A DNA stretch of 64,000 nt from Streptomyces rapamycinicus NRRL 5491 (GTDB taxonomy: Bacteria > Actinomycetota > Actinomycetes > Streptomycetales > Streptomycetaceae). Made by a program: the position numbers and the translations under genes. The stretch lies in assembly GCF_024298965.1 (NCBI RefSeq), contig NZ_CP085193.1, positions 8,308,001 to 8,372,000 of the forward strand, written 5' to 3'. This document shows positions 1 through 7,480 of the stretch, one piece after another (the stretch's first letter is position 1; each line of letters begins with the position of its first letter). Under the pieces are notes generated by a model. The model saw only the letters and a list, made by a program, of their open reading frames with translations, had not been told where the DNA came from and ran no database searches.

Positions 1-26
1 TGACCAGCCGCCTCACGCCGCGTCCG

Positions 27-1580
27 CTGCTCCCCGCACCCGCGGGGATGGTCCCGGCAAGGTCGTCATCCACAACGGCGAGCCCGTCTGCTCCCCGCAC
101 CCGCGGGGATGGTCCCTCGGGCACGAACGCTTTGCGCTCGGCATCTTCCTGCTCCCCGCACCCGCGGGGATGGTCCCACGGCGCCCCCTGCACCACGCAG
201 GACGAATCCCTGCTCCCCGCACCCGCGGGGATGGTCCCACCTGGACATGGGGCGGTCCCCGGCGGTTTGCCTGCTCCCCGCACCCGCGGGGATCGTCCCA
301 GCAGGCGCTGCATGTCACGATGACGCAACCGCTGCTCCCCGCACCCGCGGGGATGGTCCCTCCGCCACGACGAACTCGGGCGCATAGCCTGCCTCTCCCC
401 GCACCCGCGGGGATGGTCCCTCACGCCCGCCCAGCAGGAAGCGCTGGGGTCGCTGCTCCCCGCACCCGCGGGGATGGTCCCAAGGCGCAACAGGCGGCTG
501 ATGCCGTCTGCCCCTGCTCCCCGCACCCGCGGGGATGGTCCCAGGCCGCCGCGGGGGCGGCAGGGGCCCGGTACCTGCTCCCCGCACCCGCGGGGATGGT
601 CCCAGGCCGCCGCGGGGGCGGCAGGGGCCCGGTACCTGCTCCCCGCACCCGCGGGGATGGTCCCGCACGGCGCTCGGCTGGCGGTTCTTCAACGGCCTGC
701 TCCCCGCACCCGCGGGGATGGTCCCCCCATGGATCACCTGGGTCAGGTCCGGCTCGCACTGCTCCCCGCACCCGCGGGGATGGTCCCCCGAAGGAAGCCC
801 TGCGCAAGGGCAGCATGGCCTGCTCCCCGCACCCGCGGGGATGGTCCCGGGGTGGTGATCATGCCCTCGGGCATGCGGATCTGCTCCCCGCACCCGCGGG
901 GATGGTCCCCACCGCAGGTCAGCTGGCGTAGCAGCTATGCCCTGCTCCCCGCACCCGCGGGGATGGTCCCACCTCGACGGACATCGTGCCGGTGGGCAAG
1001 GGCTGCTCCCCGCACCCGCGGGGATGGTCCCGGGAGGAACCATCAATGGCCACCATCAAGATCCTGCTCCCCGCACCCGCGGGGATGGTCCCGCTACGTA
1101 TGGCGTGTCAGTGGGTGTCAGGCGCTGCTCCCCGCACCCGCGGGGATGGTCCCGCCGTGATCAGCGCGGGCAACCCGGCCACATGCTGCTCCCCGCACCC
1201 GCGGGGATGGTCCCTCGGCCTGACGCTTCGCCTCGGCCGGCCGAGCCTGCTCCCCGCACCCGCGGGGATGGTCCCTTGCGCATGTAGGAGACGGCGCCGA
1301 GGGCCGGCTGCTCCCCGCACCCGCGGGGATGGTCCCGAGTGCGACGGATCGTGCAGCCGGTGGGCCGACTGCTCCCCGCACCCGCGGGGATGGTCCCGCC
1401 GCGCCCATCAGCGCGAGCACGTGCTCCTCCTGCTCCCCGCACCCGCGGGGATGGTCCCCAAGATCGCATCACGGCCGCGCTCCAGCTCGGCTGCTCCCCG
1501 CACCCGCGGGGATGGTCCCTGGAGGCCCAGGCCCGCGGCTACGAGGACCTGCTGCTCCCGGCCCCTGCGGGGATGGTCCT
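27..1580 (+). CRISPR. CRISPR array 1, type I-E-like repeat, 26 repeats
   Basis: Twenty-six 29-nt direct repeats occur at a 61-nt period (32-nt spacers, occasionally one base longer or shorter). The repeat begins CTGCTCCCCGCACCC and ends GCGGGGATGGTCCC, with an internal CCCCGC/GCGGGG palindrome typical of class I-E crRNA hairpins. Repeats are essentially perfect from 27 to 1519. The one at 392 starts CCT instead of CTG, and the last, at 1552, carries several substitutions. The decayed right end marks the leader-distal side, so the leader should lie at or left of position 1, and the array may extend beyond the window. The spacer at 543-574 is repeated exactly at 604-635. No cas gene is next to it. 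The type assignment is by repeat similarity only. Confidence 0.97.
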
Positions 1581-1598
1581 GCCTCGGGGGACCAGTTC

Positions 1599-1749
1599 TT
1601 GAACCTGGCGCGCTGCGGGGTGGCCCCTGGCGGCCGCGAGCGAGGCGTCGTCCGGAAGGAGTTCCCTACACCTACAGGGGATGGCTCCCGCTACGAGGCG
1701 CGGTGGCTGGAGACGGCCAACTGCTCCTCGCACTCGCGGTGATGAGTGC
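1599..1749 (+). repeat. Decayed CRISPR repeats at trailer end of array 1
   Basis: Beyond the last recognisable repeat, three degenerate copies can be aligned by eye, near 1599-1627, 1660-1689 and 1721-1749. The last reads CTGCTCCTCGCACTCGCGG and then departs from the consensus. The last two keep the 61-nt spacing; the first sits 47 nt after repeat 26, suggesting a deletion within a spacer. They are probably fossil units that no longer give functional crRNAs, and they fix the polarity of the array. Confidence 0.7.
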
Positions 1750-1863
1750 TACCGTCCGGCAGAAAGTAAGTAGTGGTGACGATGAGCCTGTCGGCCGATC
1801 AGAAGGAGAGCGTATCCGTCGTTCGGTGACTGGAATACGGATGCTTTGGGAACGGGCTTGGCT

Positions 1864-2433
1864 ATGACTTCGCAACTCGCAGAGTGGGCCTGGAAGGCGG
1901 CGAAGACGGAACTGGCGTCAACTTTGCCGCGGCGCTGGGCGCACTCGCTGGGTGTGGCCGCAAGGGCCGTGGAACTGGCTCCCTTGCTTGGTGATTCGGC
2001 AGGGCTGCTGCGCGCGGCGGCAGTTCTGCATGACATTGGGTATTCACCGGGGCTCGTGGCGACCGGGTTTCATCCGCTTGACGGTGCCCGGTTCCTCCGT
2101 GACGTGCATGGTGCTGATGAGCGGCTGGTGCGGTTGGTGGCGAATCACTCGTTTGCGTTGCTGGAGGCCGAAGAGCGTGGCTTGAGGGAAACACTGGAGG
2201 AGGAGTTCCCGCTGCTTGACGAGCCGCTGCTCGTGGACGCTCTTGTGTGGTGTGACATGACGACGACGCCGGACGGGGAGCAGACGACTGCTGAGCGGCG
2301 AGTTACGAAAATTGTGGGCCGCTACGGAGCTGGCAGTGTCGTGGGCAGGTTTATTCGTCGGGCGTCGCCGGAAATCTTTGCGACCGTGGAGCGGGTGGAG
2401 GCGGCCTTGGCGGCTCAGCCGAGGTGGGGGTAG
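1864..2433 (+). CDS. HD-domain protein (putative phosphohydrolase)
   Basis: A 189-residue protein with an HD-superfamily layout: His27 in the first helix, the His56-Asp57 doublet in AAAVLHDIGY, His94 in LVANHS and a late Asp (125 or 131). HD proteins of this size are metal-dependent phosphohydrolases acting on nucleotides or other small phosphorylated molecules; the substrate cannot be read from the sequence. I chose ATG 1864; an in-frame TTG at 1846 would add six residues, and neither has a good ribosome-binding site. Its 3' end overlaps the convergent NUDIX gene by 19 bp. It is the first gene after array 1, and its neighbours (NUDIX, HAD, kinase, CYTH) also handle phosphorylated small molecules. 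Confidence 0.8.
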   Translation: MTSQLAEWAWKAAKTELASTLPRRWAHSLGVAARAVELAPLLGDSAGLLRAAAVLHDIGYSPGLVATGFHPLDGARFLRDVHGADERLVRLVANHSFALLEAEERGLRETLEEEFPLLDEPLLVDALVWCDMTTTPDGEQTTAERRVTKIVGRYGAGSVVGRFIRRASPEIFATVERVEAALAAQPRWG

Positions 2434-2882
2434 GTGCCGGCGAGGTAATCGCCGATCTGTTGGCGCATGCTGGCGTGGATGTCGTACTGGTCGAGGTCGG
2501 TGGGCTTGACGAAGCGGACACCGTCGGCCTCGTCGTTGATGGTCGGCTTGCCGCCGACTGGGCGCCCGATGTAGGTGTTCTCGTACTGCTGCCGGATCTC
2601 GCCGTCGGTGTAGGCAACGATGTGGTGGGGGTTGGTATAGACCCCCAGGAAGCCGGTGATCTCGGCGATGATGCCGGTCTCCTCCCGGCATTCGCGGATC
2701 GCGCACTGCGCGGCGGTCTCGCCGATGTCCTGGGCACCGCCGGGCAGGGCCCACTGGCCGGTATCGCGGCGGCGCTGGAGAAGGATCGCGCCGCTGTCAT
2801 CGACGACGAGCAGGTTGCTGGCGGGGATGAGGGTGTTGGCCTTGGGAGCATTGGGGTCGTTGTAGTACTCAATCCTGCCCAT
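2415..2882 (-). CDS. NUDIX hydrolase
   Basis: A 155-residue single-domain NUDIX protein. The Nudix box is complete: Gly49, Glu55, then REC-REETGI at residues 63-71, so the metal-binding and catalytic glutamates are in place. NUDIX enzymes hydrolyse a nucleoside diphosphate linked to another moiety; the N-terminal strand ending LLQRRRDTGQWALPGG resembles MutT-like or ADP-sugar subfamilies, but substrate is not assigned. The ATG at 2882 lies inside the end of the upstream XRE gene (14-bp overlap), so translation is probably coupled and the two proteins made together. Confidence 0.93.
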   Translation of the reverse strand: MGRIEYYNDPNAPKANTLIPASNLLVVDDSGAILLQRRRDTGQWALPGGAQDIGETAAQCAIRECREETGIIAEITGFLGVYTNPHHIVAYTDGEIRQQYENTYIGRPVGGKPTINDEADGVRFVKPTDLDQYDIHASMRQQIGDYLAGTYPHLG

Positions 2883-3642
2883 GTGCGGCGGTCTCCTCCT
2901 GGTCGGGATTCCAGGGCCGTGCGCCGGCCCACACTGCGTCGAAGCTTTGAGCGTAGTTGTCGAACCAGCCGTTGGACTGCGCCTTCTTGAGGTGGAATAA
3001 GGGGTTGGCGCTCGCGGGCTGGCCCCAGATGTGTGGGTTGACCAGCAGGTTGTCGTCGTAGCGGAAGAGGGAGTTGTAGAGGGTGGTGTCGTGGAGCCGC
3101 ACCTCACACCCAGCCTCCGGCAGCAATGCGCGGTAGTAGGTGAGAGAGGCGCGGATCTTGGCGGCGAGGGTGTTGCCGATCCCTTCTTCGCGGCCTCGGA
3201 TGGCGGCCGCGTGCCCTCGAGGGTCGCCGAAACACAGGCGCACTCGGACACCGGCAGCTGCGCGTTCGGTGAGCATCTTGGCGACATATGGATTGGACTG
3301 GGCAAAGAAGGTGCCTGAGAAGACGAGGACGTCGATCTGCTCCTGCGTTCCTTGCAGCAGGGAGAGCCACACGTCCCGCGGAACGCTGGCCCGGTTCTGA
3401 TAAGTGCCTACGAGCTCGATGCCTACCCCGGCACCGGATTGGCCGGTGCGGGACTTCGCTACCGGCCAGAGGAATGTCTCCTCCACGCGTAGGTGCTGAG
3501 CGGCACGGAAACGGTGCCGCGGGTGAGGTACGCGCCCGCTGAGCCAGCGGCTGACGGTTTTGGCGTCTACCTCGCAGACTTCGGCCAGCGATTCGGGCGA
3601 AACATCGCGCTGGGCGAGTACGGAGTGAAGTCGCTCGTTCAC
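2869..3642 (-). CDS. XRE-type regulator with PLD-like C-terminal domain
   Basis: A 257-residue protein from GTG 3642. Residues about 10-45 form a helix-turn-helix (SLAEVCEVDAKTVSRWLSG). The remainder resembles the phospholipase D-like sensor domain seen in actinobacterial XRE proteins (DVLVFSGTFF; VRLHDTTLYNSLFRYDD), with no canonical pair of HKD motifs, so it probably senses a ligand rather than hydrolyses. An ATG 75 bp upstream is in frame but would add an unlikely Cys-rich leader. No Shine-Dalgarno is visible, so a leaderless message is possible. It is divergent from the HAD gene across only 97 bp and overlaps the NUDIX start. It likely controls this cluster. Confidence 0.8.
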   Translation of the reverse strand: MNERLHSVLAQRDVSPESLAEVCEVDAKTVSRWLSGRVPHPRHRFRAAQHLRVEETFLWPVAKSRTGQSGAGVGIELVGTYQNRASVPRDVWLSLLQGTQEQIDVLVFSGTFFAQSNPYVAKMLTERAAAGVRVRLCFGDPRGHAAAIRGREEGIGNTLAAKIRASLTYYRALLPEAGCEVRLHDTTLYNSLFRYDDNLLVNPHIWGQPASANPLFHLKKAQSNGWFDNYAQSFDAVWAGARPWNPDQEETAAHGQD

Positions 3643-3739
3643 ACAGGCTATACAAGCCCAGGTGGCCAGGAGCGGGCAAGCTCGGTATGGGGCCACTTCG
3701 ATGGGCCTGAACCACAACCGGCGTCTTTACGCTGGCGAT

Positions 3740-4432
3740 ATGCGGCTCATCGTCCTGTGGGACATCGACCACACGCTCATCGACAACGCAGGGGTGAGCA
3801 AGGAGACCTACGCCGGCGCCTTCACGGCGCTGTCGGGATTCCCGCCGGCCGAGGCGGCGCGCACCGAAGGGCGTACGGATCGTCTGATCATGCGTGACAT
3901 GTTCTGCCGGCACCGACTGCCCGTCCCGGACTGGACTGCCATAGAGGCTGCCCTCGCTCATGCCGGGGAGGAGCGCTTCGACGACCTTCGCGCACGGGGG
4001 ACGGCGTTGCCCGGTGTGCGCGATGTCCTGAAGGCCGTCTCGGCGCGGGAGGGCTGGATCTCCTCCGTTCTGACCGGCAACATCGCGGCCAACGCCCGTA
4101 TGAAGCTGTCAGCTTTCGAACTCGACCCACTTCTGGGCCTGTCCGTAGGCGCCTATGGGGAGGATGCCGTACAGCGCGCTGACCTTGTAGCTGTCGCCCG
4201 AGGCCGTGTCCACCAACTCCGCGGTGTGCGGGGGGAGGTGCCTGTGGTGTTGGTTGGTGATACGCCGCGGGACGTCGAGGCAGCTCTCTCGACAGGCTCA
4301 GGGATCATCGCAGTCGCCTCCGGTATCCACAGCGAGGAAGAGCTGACGGCTGCCGAAGCACCCGTGGTCCTTCCGGACCTGTCGGACACGGCTGGTCTCC
4401 TTGAGATCCTGGCGAGCTTCGCCCGATGGTGA
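3740..4432 (+). CDS. HAD-family hydrolase
   Basis: A 230-residue haloacid dehalogenase-superfamily phosphatase. Motif I is LWDIDHTL with Asp8 and Asp10, motif II is the Thr in SVLTGN, and the acidic motif IV is VVLVGDTPRD, all intact. HAD phosphatases of this class act on phosphoglycolate or sugar phosphates; the exact substrate is unknown. The chosen ATG starts just before motif I; an upstream in-frame ATG (3701) would add 13 residues. It is divergent from the XRE/PLD gene and is followed by the radical SAM operon after about 100 bp. A close paralogue lies at 30691-31440 on the other strand. Confidence 0.9.
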   Translation: MRLIVLWDIDHTLIDNAGVSKETYAGAFTALSGFPPAEAARTEGRTDRLIMRDMFCRHRLPVPDWTAIEAALAHAGEERFDDLRARGTALPGVRDVLKAVSAREGWISSVLTGNIAANARMKLSAFELDPLLGLSVGAYGEDAVQRADLVAVARGRVHQLRGVRGEVPVVLVGDTPRDVEAALSTGSGIIAVASGIHSEEELTAAEAPVVLPDLSDTAGLLEILASFARW

Positions 4433-4530
4433 AAACGTCCCCGGACGTCTTGGGGCGTCCGCGTATGCGGTAACGAGGTCCTGGTCGGCTGCGCCACGAT
4501 CGGGTCTCCAACCAGCCCAGGGGGCCCATC

Positions 4531-5433
4531 GTGATCGGCGAAGTCACCGGCATCCGCAGGATCCGCATGCTGTACCTGCAACTGCTGTACCGCTGCAACT
4601 TCCAGTGTCTGCACTGTTTCCACGGCGAGAGGCTCAAGCACGCCGACGCCTTTACCGCTGACGAGGCGGTTAACCTCATCCGGCTGATGCGCAACCAGTA
4701 CGGCACCGAGGCTGTCACGTTGCTTGGCGGCGAGCCGTTCCTCCATAAGGATCTCGCCCAGGTCGTCCACTACGCCAAGGAGGAAATGGGCCTGCAAGTC
4801 GAGATCTGCACGAACGGCTACCGGATCGAGCGCCGGCTTACCGAGATCGCGCAGTACCTTGACCTGCTGCGGTTTTCGCTGGAGGGCATCGGCGCGACCA
4901 ACGACCACATCCGCAAGGCCGGCAGCTACCGGAGCGCGTTGAGCGCACTCAAACTCGCCCGGGAGCTCGGAGTCAGGACGGGGGCGACGATGACGGTCAC
5001 CTCCCGGAACATCGACGAAGTGCTGCCTCTGGCCCGCACCTTGCAGGAGCTCGGTGCGTATCAGATGAAGCTGCACTGCCTGCGGCCCGTGGGCAACGCT
5101 GCTGCACACCCTGAGCTCTTGGTCACCGATACAACTCGGTACACCCGCCTACGCGAGCAGCTCCAGGCGGCCGGGCTGTCCATCGAGGTGATCATTGACG
5201 AGGATCTGTCGGAGGAGGGCGCCCCGGAGGTCTGTGGGCCGAGGGGTGTGCTTCAAGAGATTGAGCGGATCGAGTCCGACCCGCGCGGCGCGCTCACGAT
5301 GTCCTGCAAGGCCGTGGGCAAGGATTCACACGCTTTCTGGTACGAAAAGGGCGCTAACCGTGTCGTCCACCGTCCTTCGGCTTGCGACGAGCTCACCCTC
5401 CCGGTGCCGGACGTGGTGTATGCCCGTGCCTGA
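4531..5433 (+). CDS. Radical SAM protein
   Basis: A 300-residue radical S-adenosylmethionine enzyme. The iron-sulfur cluster motif CNFQCLHC gives Cys22, Cys26 and Cys29, preceded by the first strand; LLGGEPFLH follows as the SAM-binding GGE motif. The C-terminal third has three further cysteines (EVCGP, MSCKA, SACDE) that could ligate a second cluster, but no full SPASM pattern is visible. The start is GTG 4531, with a G-rich stretch 7-12 nt upstream. It overlaps the following kinase gene by 14 bp, so the two are translationally coupled. The reaction is unknown; the partners (kinase, methyltransferase, CYTH) argue for tailoring of a small molecule or nucleotide. Confidence 0.9.
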   Translation: MIGEVTGIRRIRMLYLQLLYRCNFQCLHCFHGERLKHADAFTADEAVNLIRLMRNQYGTEAVTLLGGEPFLHKDLAQVVHYAKEEMGLQVEICTNGYRIERRLTEIAQYLDLLRFSLEGIGATNDHIRKAGSYRSALSALKLARELGVRTGATMTVTSRNIDEVLPLARTLQELGAYQMKLHCLRPVGNAAAHPELLVTDTTRYTRLREQLQAAGLSIEVIIDEDLSEEGAPEVCGPRGVLQEIERIESDPRGALTMSCKAVGKDSHAFWYEKGANRVVHRPSACDELTLPVPDVVYARA

Positions 5434-6064
5434 CCTGCCACTGTTTGAGAGCCTCGAAGGTCTACGTGGTACAGGAAAGTCGACCGTCGCACCGCTGCTG
5501 GCGGCAGCCCGGGGCGCCGTCCATGTCCCAACCGTGCCGCTCTGTTACCAGTCGCTGCGGCGGCGGGTCGACATGCAGGGAAGCGTCGAGGCGCGCATGT
5601 GTTTCTACCTCTCCGCGCTGTTCACAGCCGCCGATGAGATCCAGAACTATCTGGCAGATGGCGTCCCGGTCGTCGTGGAGAGCTACTTCGCCCGCTGCTT
5701 GGCCACTCACCGCGCCTTCGGAACCCGGCTTGGCGTTACCCTGCCGCGCTGCCTGCCGCAACCCATCACATACCAGTTGGTTTGTAGTGAGGGCGAACGC
5801 CAGCGTCGCCTCGCTCAACGGTCCAAGTCTCTCTCCCGTTGGGATGAGCTCGGCGAGAAGGTCGCAGACGCGATTACCGATGCCTATGCCCAGTTCCCGA
5901 TGCAACAGGTGGACACCACGGGCCTCAGACCTGACCAGGTCGTACAAACCATTTTCGCCACTGCGAACGAAGGAGCCAGCTGTGGAGACCCGGAGCCTAT
6001 GGGAACACACCCTCACGTTCTTCCCTCAATTCCTTGCCGCGTTGAAGGATCGCGCCTCCGCTGA
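5420..6064 (+). CDS. P-loop kinase, thymidylate-kinase-like
   Basis: A 214-residue protein with a Walker A motif GLRGTGKST at residues 14-22 and a central VVVESYFARCLATHR stretch where thymidylate-type kinases carry their DR(Y/F) motif, followed by an Arg-rich lid-like segment (GERQRRLAQRS). It is best described as a nucleoside-monophosphate-kinase-like ATPase; the canonical Asp-Arg pair is not clear, so the acceptor need not be a nucleotide. It starts at ATG 5420 inside the radical SAM gene (GTG 5426 is an alternative). Its last 27 codons overlap the methyltransferase gene in another frame, a long overlap discussed under findings. Confidence 0.75.
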   Translation: MPVPDLPLFESLEGLRGTGKSTVAPLLAAARGAVHVPTVPLCYQSLRRRVDMQGSVEARMCFYLSALFTAADEIQNYLADGVPVVVESYFARCLATHRAFGTRLGVTLPRCLPQPITYQLVCSEGERQRRLAQRSKSLSRWDELGEKVADAITDAYAQFPMQQVDTTGLRPDQVVQTIFATANEGASCGDPEPMGTHPHVLPSIPCRVEGSRLR

Positions 6065-6629
6065 CGCCACGGTCGCAGTCGTCGGCGCGAGTGATGGCAA
6101 GTTCGTACTCCCCCTCGCCGCCGCTGGCTACCGTGTCGTAGCCATCGAACGCGATCCAGTCGCCCTCTATGGAGGCGAGGTCATACTTCCGGGTGATACC
6201 CACGCTCATGCGGTGGGGCTGATCGACCGACTGAAACTCGAAGGGTTCAACGACCGGGTACAGGTCGTGGAGGAGGACTTCCTTCAGGCCGAACTCTTGG
6301 GGTCGCAGTGCGATGCCGTGTGGACGAGTTGCTCATGGCATTACAGTGCAAATCACAACCGCCCACTCCTCGATTTTGTAGCCCGCATGCAGTCCCTTGT
6401 CCGTGTCGGCGGCCTGTTCGGCGCAGAATTCATGATGCCTGTCGAACAACGCCATTACCTCATAGAGCACTACACATCACCCGAGGCGCTCAGCAGCCAC
6501 TTCGCCACCAACTGGCAAGTTCTGCTCACCCTGCGCACGGACGAGTTCACCGAGCAAGCCCATGTCGGCCAACTCCATGCCCACACACACCGCATGGGCC
6601 TTGTCCTGGCAGCACGCACCGCTGAGTAG
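5982..6629 (+). CDS. SAM-dependent methyltransferase (class I fold)
   Basis: A 215-residue protein with a Rossmann-type methyltransferase motif I, VAVVGASDGKFVLPLAAAG at residues 31-49, followed by VVAIERDP whose acidic residues would hold the SAM ribose. The acceptor region WTSCSWHYSANHNRP and the later RVGGLFGAEF strand fit a small-molecule methyltransferase. The start is GTG 5982, with AAGGAG about 8 nt upstream, which is much better placed than any downstream start. It belongs to the same transcription unit as the radical SAM and kinase genes. The substrate is unknown. Confidence 0.8.
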   Translation: METRSLWEHTLTFFPQFLAALKDRASADATVAVVGASDGKFVLPLAAAGYRVVAIERDPVALYGGEVILPGDTHAHAVGLIDRLKLEGFNDRVQVVEEDFLQAELLGSQCDAVWTSCSWHYSANHNRPLLDFVARMQSLVRVGGLFGAEFMMPVEQRHYLIEHYTSPEALSSHFATNWQVLLTLRTDEFTEQAHVGQLHAHTHRMGLVLAARTAE

Positions 6630-6656
6630 CCGAAACCGAGACCGAAGAAGAGGATT

Positions 6657-7214
6657 ATGAACCACGAGTACGAGGCCAAGTTCTTGTCCGTCGACGTCAC
6701 CGACCTCCAGTCCAAGCTGACGACCCTGGGCGCCACCCGCGCGTTCCCCCGGACTCTCCTCACCCGCAAGATCTTCGAGAACGATGCTCTCGACAATGGT
6801 CAGTGGGTCCGCCTCCGTGATGAAGGCACCCGCTCGACCCTCACCCTCAAGCAGGTCACCGACTCCACAACGATCGACGGTACTACCGAGATCGAGACGG
6901 AGGTCACCGATCTGTATGCCATGGCCGATATTCTGCGTCACATCGGTCTGCGTGAAGTCCGTTACCAGGAGAACTACCGTGAGGAGTGGCGTCTGGGTGA
7001 AGTCGTCTTCGACTTCGACACCTGGCCCGACCTTCCCACCTTCGTCGAGATCGAAGGCCCCGACGAGGCATCGGTCCGCCAGGCAGCCGCCTTGCTCGAT
7101 CTCGATTACACCGAAGCCCGGTTCGGAAGCGTCGATGAGATCTACAAGAGTGAGGCCGGCCGCGACATCCTGGTCGAGCCGACCCTCCTTTTCCCTGATG
7201 CTGAGAAGCCGTAG
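6657..7214 (+). CDS. CYTH-domain protein
   Basis: A 185-residue protein opening with the ExExK signature (EYEAKF, residues 4-9) that defines the CYTH fold of class IV adenylyl cyclases and thiamine triphosphatases. The expected charged tunnel strands follow: WVRLRDEG, STLTLKQVT, TEIETEV and EWRLGEVVFDFDTWP, then the FVEIEGP strand. CYTH enzymes bind triphosphate groups with a metal and either cyclise ATP or hydrolyse triphosphates; which applies here is not decidable. AGAAGAGGA precedes the ATG. It is the last gene of the radical SAM operon, 27 bp after the methyltransferase. Confidence 0.88.
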   Translation: MNHEYEAKFLSVDVTDLQSKLTTLGATRAFPRTLLTRKIFENDALDNGQWVRLRDEGTRSTLTLKQVTDSTTIDGTTEIETEVTDLYAMADILRHIGLREVRYQENYREEWRLGEVVFDFDTWPDLPTFVEIEGPDEASVRQAAALLDLDYTEARFGSVDEIYKSEAGRDILVEPTLLFPDAEKP

Positions 7215-7480
7215 GCGCGGTCTATAGCAGGCAAAACTGCTGACCCTCCCAGTACGTCCGAGGGCCTAGCTACCAGAACCGTTTCGCCCTGAGCAACCCA
7301 GTATTGCCGTTCCGGGCGGTGCACTCGCGTGGCCCGCCCTGGTCACGGAATGCTCGGGTCTTGCCCGACGACACGGACTGACCAGGGCTCGGTCACCGAG
7401 AACCACACACACGTTGAGTGGATCTTGCAGCAGCCTACGCATGCTGAGGACTCACCTGATCACGTACTGGCGAGGTGGAG

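Noticed and set aside
27..1743. Long open frames rich in PAPAGMVP, APRTRGDGP and DHPRGCGEQ across array 1
   Set aside because: They are translations of the CRISPR repeat in different frames, since the 61-nt unit shifts frame each time; such frames also appear in arrays 2 and 3. No gene is present.
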